Source of the DNA: Corynebacterium sp.
Lineage (GTDB): Bacteria; Actinomycetota; Actinomycetes; Mycobacteriales; Mycobacteriaceae
Assembly: GCF_022712275.1 (NCBI RefSeq)
Contig: NZ_JALAGU010000022.1
Span: 90,149-154,148 of the forward strand
Direction of reading: 5' to 3'
Length of the DNA stretch: 64,000 bases
Shown: in pieces, positions 54,142 through 62,921 of the stretch
Numbering within the stretch: position 1 is the first letter of the stretch
Layout: each line of letters opens with the position of its first letter
Program-made: the position numbers and the translations under genes
Notes under the pieces: model-generated
Told to the model about the DNA's origin: nothing
What the model saw: the letters and a program-made list of their open reading frames with translations, nothing else
Database searches by the model: none

Positions 54142-55365
54142 TCAGCGCGACCGGATGTCGGTGCGGGTCTGCGGGACCGCCCCCAGCTCCGCGAGCCGGG
54201 ACAGCAGCGCCCCGGCGAAGCCGGCCACCTCACCGTAGCGGGAGTCACCGCGCTCCTGCTCCGAGGCCGCCGTGGCGTACCGGCGGACGGATTCGACGGT
54301 CGTCGCGAAGTCCGCGAGGTGGGTCTCGGGCAGTCGATCGAGCTTGCGGGCACCGTCGGCGGCGGAATCCGCGTCCTCGATCACGGCGAGGGTGCCGTGG
54401 TACAGCAGCGACAGGCTCATCAGGGCCCACGCGATGAGCGAGGTCATCAGGGCGTAGGTGAGGCGCTCACGGTCGCGCACATTCGGCCACACCGAGACGA
54501 CCTCGGAGGACCATGCCTCGATGAACTCCGCGGATTCCTGCTCGTCGAGCAACGGCGTGCTGATGTCATGGGGGAATCCGGCGATCACGCAGGCCACGTC
54601 GAAGACGATGTCGCGGAAACCGGCCCACTCGAAGTCGAGGAACACGACCCGGTCGGACAGCATGATGTTGTCCGGGGTGAGGTCGAAGGGGCTGAAGGCC
54701 CGCAGTCGGGAGCGGGACTGGCGGAGCCCCGCCTCCTCCGCGAACCCGGCGACCGTGTCGCTGATCTCCACACCACTGCTGCGCAGCAGGTCGAGACCCT
54801 GGGACACCAGGGCCGCGACATCGACGTCGCGCTCCCCCGCCTGCTCCGGCGGCAGGTCGTGGCGCGAGTACTGACGCCGGTTGAGGGTGTCGAAGGACTC
54901 CTCACCGTCGGCGGTGGCCACCTGCATCCTGCCCAGGGCTCGGCCGAGCTTGCGGAGGGCCGACGCCCGACGCTCGGCGTCCTCGATGATGAGGATGTCC
55001 GAGAAGCTCTCGCCGGTACCGGCGTCGGAGAGCACGATGATGCGCTCGTCGATGTCATGGGCGAGCAGCAGTGGACCGGGCCGGTTCTCCGACGGGAGGG
55101 TGTTGGTGTACTGGTAGGCGACGACCTCACGGATCATCGCCGCATTCGCCTCCGCCTCCTCAGGCGTGCCCTCGGCCACGGCGGGGAGCTGCTTGATGAC
55201 GAGGGACCGTTCCTGGAGGAAGGGGTTCGGGGTCACTTTCGCGCGCAGGACCAGGGAATCACTGGATCCCCCGAGGTCCTCGGGGTGGGTGAGCTCTGGG
55301 GTGCCCCCGAACCGGCGGCCCAGCAGATGGGCGGCCCGGTCAAGGACAGTGTCGATACTCAGCAC
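54142..55365 (-). CDS. Aminoglycoside-phosphotransferase-like kinase of unknown substrate
   Basis: 407 residues with an APH/choline-kinase-like C lobe: [19 protein letters not shown] (Brenner-type loop) and [20 protein letters not shown] (metal Asp). The N lobe includes LVIKQLPAV with a plausible ATP Lys. The loop lacks the usual His before Asp (HGDL-x3-N in classical enzymes; here SPFDL-x3-N). The substrate cannot be inferred; resistance activity is unlikely given its housekeeping context between rarA and aspS. GTG start at 55365. Confidence 0.75.
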   Translation of the reverse strand: MLSIDTVLDRAAHLLGRRFGGTPELTHPEDLGGSSDSLVLRAKVTPNPFLQERSLVIKQLPAVAEGTPEEAEANAAMIREVVAYQYTNTLPSENRPGPLLLAHDIDERIIVLSDAGTGESFSDILIIEDAERRASALRKLGRALGRMQVATADGEESFDTLNRRQYSRHDLPPEQAGERDVDVAALVSQGLDLLRSSGVEISDTVAGFAEEAGLRQSRSRLRAFSPFDLTPDNIMLSDRVVFLDFEWAGFRDIVFDVACVIAGFPHDISTPLLDEQESAEFIEAWSSEVVSVWPNVRDRERLTYALMTSLIAWALMSLSLLYHGTLAVIEDADSAADGARKLDRLPETHLADFATTVESVRRYATAASEQERGDSRYGEVAGFAGALLSRLAELGAVPQTRTDIRSR

Positions 55366-55395
55366 GGCGGTTCCTTACGCAGGTGGTCGGTAGAA

Positions 55396-57198
55396 CTACT
55401 CGGCAGCCGGGGCGGCGGCATCCGGCTTCTTCAGCTTGGCGTCGATGCCGGCTTCCTTGCGCTGCTGGGCGGTGATCGGGGCCGGCGCCTCGGTCAGCGG
55501 GTCCACTCCGCCACCGGACTTCGGGAAGGCGATGACATCGCGGATGGACTCGTAGCCGCCCAGCAGGGACACGATGCGGTCCCAGCCGAAGGCGATGCCG
55601 CCGTGCGGCGGGGCGCCGAAAGCGAAGGCGTCCAGGAGGAAGCCGAACTTCTCGCGGGCCTCCTCCTCGCTGATGCCCATGACCGCGAAGACGCGCTCCT
55701 GGACGTCGCGCTGGTGGATACGGATGGAACCGCCACCGATCTCGTTGCCGTTGCAGACGATGTCGTAGGCGTAGGCCGTGGCCTCGCCGGGATTCTCGTC
55801 GAAGGAGTCGATCCACTCCGGCTTCGGGGAGGTGAAGGCGTGGTGGACGGCGGTCCACTTCGAGTGTCCGAGGGCGACATCACCGGAGGCGGTGGCATCG
55901 GCGGCGGGCTCGAACAGCGGGGCGTCGACGACCCAGGTGAAGGCCCAGTCACCCTCCTTGATGAGGCCGAGACGCTCGGCGATCTCACCACGGGCGGCAC
56001 CGAGCAGGGCGCGGGAGGGCTTGACCTCACCGGCACCGAAGAAGATGCAGTCACCCGGCTTGGCACCGACGTGGGCTGCGATGCCTTCACGCTCGGCGTC
56101 GGTGATGTTCTTGGCGACCGGGCCGGTCAGGGTACCGTCCTCGCCGACGAGAATGTAGGCGAGACCCTTGGCTCCGCGCTGCTTGGCCCACTCCTGCCAG
56201 GCATCGAGGGTACGGCGCGGCTGGGAGGCGCCACCCTCCATGACCACGGCGCCGACGTAGGGAGCCTTGAAGACGCGGAAGGAGGTGTCCTTGAAGAACT
56301 CGGTGCACTCGGTGATCTGGATGTCGAAGCGCAGGTCCGGCTTGTCGGAACCGTACTTCTCCATGGCCTCGGCGTAGGTCATCCGCGGGATCGGGGTCTG
56401 GATGTCGTAACCGATCTCCTTCCACACGGCGGCGAGGATCTTCTCGGCGAGGGCGATCACGTCGTCCTGGTCGACGAAGCTCATCTCGACGTCGAGCTGG
56501 GTGAACTCCGGCTGACGGTCGGCGCGGAAGTCCTCGTCGCGGTAGCAGCGGGCGATCTGGTAGTAGCGCTCCATGCCGGCGACCATGAGCAGCTGCTTGA
56601 ACAGCTGCGGGGACTGCGGCAGGGCGTAGAAGCTGCCCGGACGCAGGCGGGCCGGAACCAGGAAGTCCCGGGCGCCCTCAGGGGTTGAGCGGGTGAGGGT
56701 CGGGGTCTCGATCTCGGTGAAGTCCTCAACGGACAGGACACCGCGGGCTGCCTCGCTCACCTTGGACCGCAGGCGCAGGGCGCGGGCCTGACGTTCACGG
56801 CGCAGGTCCAGATAGCGGTACTTCAGACGGGTCTCCTCACCGACCTCGCCACCGGTGGTGTCCTCGATCTGGAAGGGCAGGGCGGTGGACTCGTTGAGGA
56901 TCTCCAGGTCGGAGACGTTGATCTCGACGGCGCCGGAGGAGAGGTTCGGGTTCTCGGAACCCTCCGGACGGGCCTCGACGATCCCGGTGACCTTGAGGCA
57001 GTACTCGCTGCGCAGGTCGTGGGCACGCTCGGCGATCTCATTCTCGCGGAAGACGACCTGGGCGAGACCGGAGCGGTCCCGCAGGTCGATGAAGATCACT
57101 CCACCGTGGTCACGCCGACGGGCGACCCACCCGGTGAGAGTGACCTCCTTTCCGGTGTCGTCGGAGCGAAGGTCGCCACACAGATGCGTCCGCAGCAC
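55396..57198 (-). CDS. aspS: Aspartyl-tRNA synthetase
   Basis: Charges tRNA-Asp. 600 residues: OB-fold anticodon domain at the N terminus ([20 protein letters not shown]), class II core with [39 protein letters not shown] and [12 protein letters not shown], and the bacterial insertion domain around residues 290-410. GTG start at 57198. Whether it also charges tRNA-Asn (no gatCAB here) cannot be told. Confidence 0.96.
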   Translation of the reverse strand: MLRTHLCGDLRSDDTGKEVTLTGWVARRRDHGGVIFIDLRDRSGLAQVVFRENEIAERAHDLRSEYCLKVTGIVEARPEGSENPNLSSGAVEINVSDLEILNESTALPFQIEDTTGGEVGEETRLKYRYLDLRRERQARALRLRSKVSEAARGVLSVEDFTEIETPTLTRSTPEGARDFLVPARLRPGSFYALPQSPQLFKQLLMVAGMERYYQIARCYRDEDFRADRQPEFTQLDVEMSFVDQDDVIALAEKILAAVWKEIGYDIQTPIPRMTYAEAMEKYGSDKPDLRFDIQITECTEFFKDTSFRVFKAPYVGAVVMEGGASQPRRTLDAWQEWAKQRGAKGLAYILVGEDGTLTGPVAKNITDAEREGIAAHVGAKPGDCIFFGAGEVKPSRALLGAARGEIAERLGLIKEGDWAFTWVVDAPLFEPAADATASGDVALGHSKWTAVHHAFTSPKPEWIDSFDENPGEATAYAYDIVCNGNEIGGGSIRIHQRDVQERVFAVMGISEEEAREKFGFLLDAFAFGAPPHGGIAFGWDRIVSLLGGYESIRDVIAFPKSGGGVDPLTEAPAPITAQQRKEAGIDAKLKKPDAAAPAAE

Positions 57199-57370
57199 GT
57201 CGCGTTGTCCTTTCGGATGAGGTTGATGGGCGGCGCGAAGTCGGCCTCCCCGGTGTTACCCGTACAGGTCCCGGGATCACCGGACGCACTGCACGCATGT
57301 CGGACGTCCACCCTACTCCCCCTGCCCTGGGCGAGTCGGGGGTGGGTGTGCCCCTGCCCCGTCGCCACCG

Positions 57371-57406
57371 TAACCGCCACAGCAACCGCCACAGCAACCG
57401 CCACAG
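57371..57406. repeat. 12-base tandem repeat, three units, upstream of the small membrane protein gene
   Basis: CAACCGCCACAG at 57383-57394 and 57395-57406, preceded by TAACCGCCACAG at 57371-57382 (one mismatch). It ends about 20 bases before the ATG at 57425, where a promoter or leader would be. Confidence 0.85.
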
Positions 57407-57424
57407 AACAACTACCGTGGAGGT

Positions 57425-57739
57425 ATGACCGAGAACAGTTCCGAGAACACACCCCGTCGTCCCGATTCCGACGGTATCCCCGATCAGCTCACTGTGGAGG
57501 ACACCATCGTCACTCCTCTGGACAAGCGTGACGTCTACCGTTACTTCTGGTTGATCAACCAGGTGGTCCTCGTGGTTTCCGCGGTGGTCGCGGTCTGTGC
57601 GATCGTCTACGGACTGGCTGCCGGTGAATCGGACTCCTGGATCTCCGGTGTCGGTGCCGCCATCATCAGCATGCTCTCCGTCATCGGGCTGCTGCTGGCC
57701 CGTCTGGGCAGCGACCTCAAGTACGCGGGACGGATATGA
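57425..57739 (+). CDS. Small two-helix membrane protein of unknown function
   Basis: 104 residues, family not recognised. A 35-residue polar Asp/Glu/Pro-rich N terminus is followed by two membrane helices, about residues 41-66 and 74-93, separated by AGESDSWISG, and a short basic end (GSDLKYAGRI). The only nearby ribosome-like site is GGAGG one base before the ATG, which is too close to be ideal. Head-on to the GDPD gene with a 23-base overlap of coding ends. Codon use looks native. Confidence 0.75.
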   Translation: MTENSSENTPRRPDSDGIPDQLTVEDTIVTPLDKRDVYRYFWLINQVVLVVSAVVAVCAIVYGLAAGESDSWISGVGAAIISMLSVIGLLLARLGSDLKYAGRI

Positions 57740-58505
57740 GAGCCCGGAACAACCCTTCCGGATCGTCGGTGGTGATCTGGTCGACCCCGAGGTCGATGAG
57801 CGCCCGTGCCTGACCGAGCGACTCCGTGTCCGGACCTTCGAGGGTGTAGGCGTCCACCTCCCGTTCTGCGGCGTGGAAGGTCGACACGATATCCGTACCT
57901 GTCTGCGCCACTGCGAGGATGATCCGGCGGTCGAGGTAGATCATCCGGGCATCCCGGTCGGCGTCCAGTGCCGCCGTGACGAAGCCGTCGACGTCCCCGG
58001 CCCGGCGGAGGCGGCGCACCGAAGACCGGGTGCACGGGTCATGACCGGTCGCCATGCGGGAATCCCGTCCGGCGATCCGGGCGACGGCCACAGGGTCGTT
58101 GCCGGAGACGATGACCGCGTCGGCGAAGGAGCCGACGGCCACGGCGATCCGTTCCGCGACCGCCGGCGTGAGCACCCCGGCGGTGTCCTTGATGTCCAAC
58201 TGGAGCCGGGCGGTGGCCGGGAGAGCCGTGACTCCCCGGTCGACCAGTGCCTCGCCGACCGCGGACAGCTGAGTCGACTCCCTGGTCGGGACGCGTCGCC
58301 ACCACCGCAGGGCGTCATGCCGGATCACCGGTTCTCCGCCGGGGCCGGTACGCACGTCGATTTCCACACTCGCCCCGCACGCCAGCCCCTCGACGATGCG
58401 GTCGAGGGTGAACGGGGCATCCGCGGCGGTACGGCGGGCCCGGTGCCACTTCAACCGGGTGACCAGGCCGTCGCAGTGGATGTCGGTGGGCGTCGGGGGC
58501 GTCAT
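57717..58505 (-). CDS. Divergent glycerophosphodiester phosphodiesterase-like protein
   Basis: GDPD enzymes hydrolyse glycerophosphodiesters. 262 residues. ASVEIDVRTGPGGEPVIRHD keeps the E-x-D and HD metal motifs, ARLQLDIKDTAGVL the second set, and VDQITTDDPEGLFRAL the C-terminal end. The usual HRG...PENT entry motif reads HRARRTAADAPFT, so activity is not guaranteed. Start is ATG 58505; a GTG at 58514 would overlap the upstream gene by GTGA. Forms an operon with the DUF457 gene. Confidence 0.75.
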   Translation of the reverse strand: MTPPTPTDIHCDGLVTRLKWHRARRTAADAPFTLDRIVEGLACGASVEIDVRTGPGGEPVIRHDALRWWRRVPTRESTQLSAVGEALVDRGVTALPATARLQLDIKDTAGVLTPAVAERIAVAVGSFADAVIVSGNDPVAVARIAGRDSRMATGHDPCTRSSVRRLRRAGDVDGFVTAALDADRDARMIYLDRRIILAVAQTGTDIVSTFHAAEREVDAYTLEGPDTESLGQARALIDLGVDQITTDDPEGLFRALISVPRT

Positions 58506-58510
58506 AGGCG

Positions 58511-59272
58511 TCACAGCCCCAGGAATACCAGGTAGACCTGCCAGATGACGACGGCGGTGAAGCCCAGCAGCAGTGCCTGGTCCCAGACTCCCGAGGTGCG
58601 GATGGTCACGACACCGGGCAGCGTCCAGTTCCACCAGCGTTTCCCGCCCCTCGGGATCACCGGCGAGGTCAGGGGCACTCCGGATTTCGTCATAAGGTCC
58701 CCCGCCAGGTGGACGAGGACACCTGCGGTGACGGCGGACGCCGGCATCAGGGGCGTGTGGAGGGCAGGGACCGTCTGGTAGGCGGCGATCCCCAGACCAG
58801 CGGCGGCGATGATCACGACCAGTCCCGCCCTCTCTTTCGCCCACTGCGGGAACAGTCCCCTTAGTGCCAGTCCGGAGAAGAACACCAGCATCCCGACCAC
58901 TCCGTTGTCCCCGCAGGCGCCTCCGATACTCCAGGCCAGGAATCCCGCGAGCAGGGCGAACCACAGTGTGTGCGTGACGGTGCGGTGTCCGCCTCGGACC
59001 CTGGCGTCCTTCCTGGTACCGGTGACGTCGACGACAAGGACGCTGAGGGAGGCCACGGCGCGCGCGAGCAGTCCGGTGACCGGCCCGAAGGCGCGGGCGA
59101 CCGTGGAGCCGGGTGCGTCGAGGTCGGGCAGCAGGGCTGCCCCCGCGGTGATGCCCGTGTAGGCGAGGATCTCGGCGGTGGTCGTGGCTCCACCCCAGGC
59201 GACGGGCAGTGTGGTGGCGAGCACGAGTCCTGCGGCAGCTCCGGACATCGCGTGGGTGGGGCCCTGAACCAC
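58511..59272 (-). CDS. Membrane-bound metal-dependent hydrolase-like protein (DUF457/YdjM)
   Basis: 253 residues with six to seven hydrophobic segments. The conserved polar set of the family is visible: PTHAMSGAAAG near the N terminus, ALLPDLDAPGS, GGHRTVTHTLWFAL and HLAGDLMTKSGVPLTSP. Relatives include the LexA-controlled YdjM of E. coli; the substrate is unknown. It immediately follows the tRNA-Lys terminator. Start read as ATG-equivalent at 59272 (GTG). Confidence 0.82.
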   Translation of the reverse strand: MVQGPTHAMSGAAAGLVLATTLPVAWGGATTTAEILAYTGITAGAALLPDLDAPGSTVARAFGPVTGLLARAVASLSVLVVDVTGTRKDARVRGGHRTVTHTLWFALLAGFLAWSIGGACGDNGVVGMLVFFSGLALRGLFPQWAKERAGLVVIIAAAGLGIAAYQTVPALHTPLMPASAVTAGVLVHLAGDLMTKSGVPLTSPVIPRGGKRWWNWTLPGVVTIRTSGVWDQALLLGFTAVVIWQVYLVFLGL

Positions 59273-59300
59273 GGTCTGCTCCCCCTTCTGCCGGATACGG

Positions 59301-59332
59301 AAAACCCCCGACCGGGTATCCCTGGTCGGGGG
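59301..59332 (-). terminator. Terminator of tRNA-Lys
   Basis: Arms CCCCCGACCGGG and CCTGGTCGGGGG around TATC, with AAAA on the plus-strand left flank, which is a U run in the minus-strand transcript. Confidence 0.8.
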
Positions 59333-59340
59333 TGGTGTAG

Positions 59341-59413
<73 letters not shown>

Positions 59414-59508
59414 AGAAGTCCACCGGACATCGCCGGCAACGGATGGATACTATAGGCGCTCATTCTCGCTGAGGCAATTTCGCTGGTCACAGATGATTGA
59501 TCAACCCC

Positions 59509-59532
59509 ACCAGTCACACCAGTAACACTGGT
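59509..59532. repeat. Three ACCAGT half-sites, possible operator
   Basis: ACCAGT-CAC-ACCAGT-AAC-ACTGGT: two direct copies and one inverted copy, each pair spaced by three bases. It lies 38 bases before the ATG of the 42-residue peptide gene and after the tRNA-Lys gene. Binding factor unknown. Confidence 0.6.
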
Positions 59533-59569
59533 ATCGCATAGATGACACGGCACTGTTATGGTGACATGC

Positions 59570-59698
59570 ATGGATATCATCGCGCTCATCACAGACTTCC
59601 TCGGCCGCGCCGACATGGCCGCCTACAACAACTGGGACATCGTCAGCCGCATCCTCGACGCGATCATCCCGGACGCCGCCGCCAACTACCAGCCCTGA
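59570..59698 (+). CDS. 42-residue helical peptide, porin-peptide-like candidate
   Basis: Too short for usual gene callers. The peptide starts MDIIALITDFLGRADMA and ends with DAIIPDAAANYQP; it is a single amphipathic, acidic helix without a signal peptide. Size and composition resemble PorA/PorH cell-wall channel peptides of corynebacteria, which lack signal peptides, but no sequence match is claimed. An in-frame ATG at 59558 would add four residues (MVTC). There is no good ribosome site, so leaderless translation is possible. The stop is six bases from the convergent DAG kinase stop. Codons have native GC bias. Confidence 0.5.
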   Translation: MDIIALITDFLGRADMAAYNNWDIVSRILDAIIPDAAANYQP

Positions 59699-59704
59699 CC
59701 TGAC

Positions 59705-60646
59705 CTACGGACAGACCACGTCCAGCACATGGTGGACGCACCCGGACTCCAGTGACCGATGCATCCCCATGTAGTCACCGTCCATCTGCACGTCCGCCGG
59801 CTCATTGCTGGTGAACACGACCCGCTCGACATCATCGTCCCGGAACAGATGTGCTGCCCGGGGGTCGGCGGACCCGGCGAGCAGTTGCGCCCCCAGCATG
59901 AGATTGCGGAACGCCGACAACGAGGTCGCCGCCGCAATGCCCAACCCGTGATCGAAGTCGGTGCCCGGATTCGTCCGGATCGCCCGGGGCCCCAGATAGG
60001 TCCACGGGCTGGCGTTGCTGACGAACCCGAACCGCGCCCCCTCGACCGCCGGGTGTCCCGGCACCTCGACGGTGAACGTCGGCGACGGGTGCTTCGTCGA
60101 CAGGAACGACGACACAGCCGTCGTCACGTACCGCAGGTTCGTCATCTTCTTCCCCGCAGCGCGCTGCTCCTCCATCCGCCGGATGACGATGGCGTCCATG
60201 CCCATCCCGGCATTGAACAGGAACCACCGGTTGAGGGCGTGTCCCAGTCCCACCGTGCGACGGGAACCGCGGTCCAGCCCCGCGAAGAGCTGGTCGACGG
60301 CACGGTCCGACCTCCGGTCGATGCCGAGCGCCCGGGCGAAGACATTGGCGTTGCCGCCGGGTACCACGCCGATCGCGGGCAGATCGGCCGCGGCGGGGCG
60401 GTCGGACCGGTCCGGCGCCCCGAGCAGGCCGTTGACCGTCTCATTGACTGAGCCGTCGCCACCGTGGACGACTACCGCGTCGAAGCCTTCCTCCGCTGCC
60501 CGGGCCCCGAGTTCCGCGGCGTGTCCGCGGTGTGTCGTAGGCACCGCCTCAACGTTGTAGCGCTGCGTCAGCGCCCCGGTGAGGGCTTCCCGTCCTTCCT
60601 CGGTGGTGGAGGTGGCGTAGGGGTTGGTGATCAGCATGACTCGCAC
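59705..60646 (-). CDS. Diacylglycerol/lipid kinase family protein
   Basis: Phosphorylates a lipid diacylglycerol-like acceptor. 313 residues from a GTG at 60646. MLITNPYATSTTEEGREAL, VVVHGGDGSVNETVNGLLG (ATP loop) and GVVPGGNANVFARALGI are the DAGKc signatures; the C-terminal beta-sandwich has FNAGMGMDAIVIRRME and VQMDGDYMG. It may feed phospholipid recycling. The exact substrate is unknown. Divergent from thrC with about 60 bases between starts. Confidence 0.88.
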   Translation of the reverse strand: MRVMLITNPYATSTTEEGREALTGALTQRYNVEAVPTTHRGHAAELGARAAEEGFDAVVVHGGDGSVNETVNGLLGAPDRSDRPAAADLPAIGVVPGGNANVFARALGIDRRSDRAVDQLFAGLDRGSRRTVGLGHALNRWFLFNAGMGMDAIVIRRMEEQRAAGKKMTNLRYVTTAVSSFLSTKHPSPTFTVEVPGHPAVEGARFGFVSNASPWTYLGPRAIRTNPGTDFDHGLGIAAATSLSAFRNLMLGAQLLAGSADPRAAHLFRDDDVERVVFTSNEPADVQMDGDYMGMHRSLESGCVHHVLDVVCP

Positions 60647-60694
60647 AGGCGACGATGTTACCGGGGTTTGAAAAGACCCGGGCACCGCACTCGG

Positions 60695-60700
60695 TAGGCT
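60695..60700 (+). promoter_or_regulatory. -10 element of a probably leaderless thrC transcript
   Basis: TAGGCT ends seven bases before the thrC ATG at 60708, so transcription would start at or next to the ATG. No Shine-Dalgarno sequence is present. Leaderless genes of this layout are common in corynebacteria. Confidence 0.5.
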
Positions 60701-60707
60701 GGGGGCC

Positions 60708-62162
60708 ATGAAATACATCTCCACGCGCGATGCGCAGGCCACGCCCGTCGATTTCACCGATATCCTGCTCGGCGGACTGGCCCCCGACGGCGGTCTGTAC
60801 CTGCCGCAGGAGTACCCGTCGGTGGACTCCGCGACGCTGGACCGGTGGCGTTCCGTCCTCGACAACGAGGGCTACGCCGCTCTCGCCGCCGAGGTCGTCT
60901 CGCTGTTCAACGACGACATCCCCGTCGAGGACCTCGAGGGCATCACCTCCCGGGCATACTCCACGCCGAAGTTCGCGTCCGCGCAGATCGTCCCGGTCAC
61001 CGACCTGGAGCCGGGTGTGAAGATCGCCCACCTGTCCGAGGGGCCCACCGCGGCCTTCAAGGACATGGCCATGCAGCTGCTCGGTGAGCTGTTCGAATAC
61101 GTGCTGCGCCAGCGCGGCGAGACCATCAACATCCTCGGCGCGACGAGCGGCGACACCGGGTCCTCGGCCGAGTACGCCATGCGCGGACGCGCCGGCATCC
61201 GGGTGTTCATGCTCACCCCGGCCGGCCGGATGACGCCTTTCCAGCAGGCACAGATGTTCGGCCTGGACGACCCCAATATCTTCAACATCGCCCTTGACGG
61301 TGTCTTCGATGACTGCCAGGACATCGTCAAGGGTGTCTCCGGGGATGCCGCATTCAAGGCCGAGTACCACATCGGTGCGGTCAACTCGATCAACTGGGCT
61401 CGGCTGATGGCCCAGGTCGTCTACTACGTCTCCAGCTGGATCCGTGCCACCGACTCGGTGGAGCAAAAGGTCTCTTTCTGCGTGCCGACCGGCAATTTCG
61501 GTGATGTCTGCGCCGGCCACATCGCCCGGCAGATGGGTGTGCCGATCGACCGGCTCATTGTCGCGACCAACGAGAACGACGTCCTCGACGAGTTCTTCCG
61601 TACCGGCGACTACCGCGTCCGTACCTCCGCTGAGACGTTGGCGACCTCCAGCCCGTCGATGGACATCTCCAAGGCCTCGAACTTCGAGCGGTTCATCTTC
61701 GATGTCCTCGGACGCGATGCCGCCCGCACCGCCGACCTCTTCGGCACCCAGGTGAAGCAGGGCGGGTTCTCCCTGGCCGCAGACCCTGCCTTCCCGGAGG
61801 TGGACAAGGACTACGGCTTCGCCTCGGGCTCCTCCACACACACCGACCGCCTCGACACCATCCGGTACTGCTGGGAGTCCGCCGGAGTACTCGTCGACCC
61901 GCACACCGCTGACGGTGTGAAGGTCGCCCGCGACTACCTCGCCACCCACCCGGACGCTGCCCCGGTCATCTGCCTGGAGACCGCGCTGCCGGTGAAGTTC
62001 GCCGGCACCATCCGAGAGTCCATCGGTTCCGAGCCGGAGGCGATGACCCCGGAGCGGTTCCGCGACATCCTCGCGGCCGACCGGCACGTCACCGACCTGC
62101 CCAATGACATCGACGCGGTGAAGGACTTCATCCGGACCTCCATCGCCGACGTCCAAGTCTAG
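60708..62162 (+). CDS. thrC: Threonine synthase
   Basis: Converts O-phosphohomoserine to threonine with PLP. 484 residues, the longer corynebacterial/fungal type. MKYISTRDAQATPVDFTDIL at the N terminus, HLSEGPTAAFKDMAMQLLGE with the PLP Lys, LGATSGDTGSSAEYAMRG, and CVPTGNFGDVCAGHIARQMG. Monocistronic as far as seen; the region after it is accessory. Confidence 0.96.
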   Translation: MKYISTRDAQATPVDFTDILLGGLAPDGGLYLPQEYPSVDSATLDRWRSVLDNEGYAALAAEVVSLFNDDIPVEDLEGITSRAYSTPKFASAQIVPVTDLEPGVKIAHLSEGPTAAFKDMAMQLLGELFEYVLRQRGETINILGATSGDTGSSAEYAMRGRAGIRVFMLTPAGRMTPFQQAQMFGLDDPNIFNIALDGVFDDCQDIVKGVSGDAAFKAEYHIGAVNSINWARLMAQVVYYVSSWIRATDSVEQKVSFCVPTGNFGDVCAGHIARQMGVPIDRLIVATNENDVLDEFFRTGDYRVRTSAETLATSSPSMDISKASNFERFIFDVLGRDAARTADLFGTQVKQGGFSLAADPAFPEVDKDYGFASGSSTHTDRLDTIRYCWESAGVLVDPHTADGVKVARDYLATHPDAAPVICLETALPVKFAGTIRESIGSEPEAMTPERFRDILAADRHVTDLPNDIDAVKDFIRTSIADVQV

Positions 62163-62177
62163 GTTCCCTCTCCCCCG

Positions 62178-62569
62178 ATGCCGACGCTGCACATCACCCT
62201 GGGTTTCCCCGCCTCCGGGAAGACGACGTGGGCGGAGGCCTTCTGTGCGGAGACCGGTGCGGTGAACATCAGCCGCGACGATATCCGCCGCACCCTGCGG
62301 ATCGGCCAGCACGGCACACAACGGAAGGAGGACGCCGTCATCTCGGTGCAGTCCGCCCTGTCCGCCGCCACGGTCGACACTGGGATCAACTCCACATGCG
62401 CCTGACCGGGGACCAGCGTCCCGACCGGATGGTGAAGGACACTCTGGTCCGGGATCACATCGAGGGGCATTTCCGCATCCGTTACCGCCTCGATGAACGG
62501 CAGCAGGTGGTGGACCACTACCGGACTGTCGGGCTGAAGGTGTTCCAGATGCAGCCGGGTGATTTCTGA
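62178..62569 (+). pseudogene. Internally deleted polynucleotide kinase/phosphatase (T4 Pnkp-like)
   Basis: The first frame (62178-62405) encodes the kinase start: LHITLGFPASGKTTWAEAF is the P-loop and ISRDDIRRTL the acceptor loop, matching the N terminus of T4 polynucleotide kinase. It stops soon after. From about 62394 a frame shifted by two reads MVKDTLVRDHIEGHF, RYRLDERQQVVDHYR, and ends FQMQPGDF, matching the last 50 residues of T4 Pnkp including its VDDR-like and terminal GDF motifs. About 190 residues between, including the DxDGT phosphatase nucleophile, are gone. A phage-derived relic after thrC is inferred. Confidence 0.8.
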
Positions 62570-62584
62570 CGGGCGGGGTGCCGG

Positions 62585-62791
62585 CTACGGAGTCCCGGGC
62601 TTGACGGGGTTGGTCCAGTGCTCCTGACCACAGATCGGCAGCCATTCCACCGGACTTCCATCCGGCCAGATCTCTGCGGGCGCCCACCCGGAACAGTCAA
62701 CGGTCTGTCCGGGGACGCCGCTGAACAGTGAGCCGGTGATCTGGGTGAACAGCCCGATGATCGATTCCAGGATCGTGACGACGAAGCTCAT
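62585..62791 (-). CDS. 68-residue protein with N-terminal amphipathic helix
   Basis: Starts MSFVVTILESIIGLFTQITG, a strongly hydrophobic/amphipathic helix without a cleavable signal, then GVPGQTVDCSGWAPAEIW and a Pro/Trp-rich tail with two Cys (DCSGW, PICGQ). The ATG at 62791 has GAGGAGAACCC before it, an excellent ribosome site. Family not recognised; composition resembles short channel-forming or secreted peptides. Convergent to the broken Pnkp gene with stops 16 bases apart. Confidence 0.7.
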   Translation of the reverse strand: MSFVVTILESIIGLFTQITGSLFSGVPGQTVDCSGWAPAEIWPDGSPVEWLPICGQEHWTNPVKPGTP

Positions 62792-62921
62792 GGGTTCTCC
62801 TCAATTCTCGTTCTTCCGGACTGAACGTACCCCGTCCCTCCAACTGAGTGGATGCTTCCCGTCTTTCCCGAGACCCCATCCGGGGGGTGAGAACCGGCGG
62901 TACCTGTTGACCGACATTCAC

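Noticed and set aside
57371..57406. CRISPR-like repeat
   Set aside because: Units are 12 bases and contiguous with no spacers.
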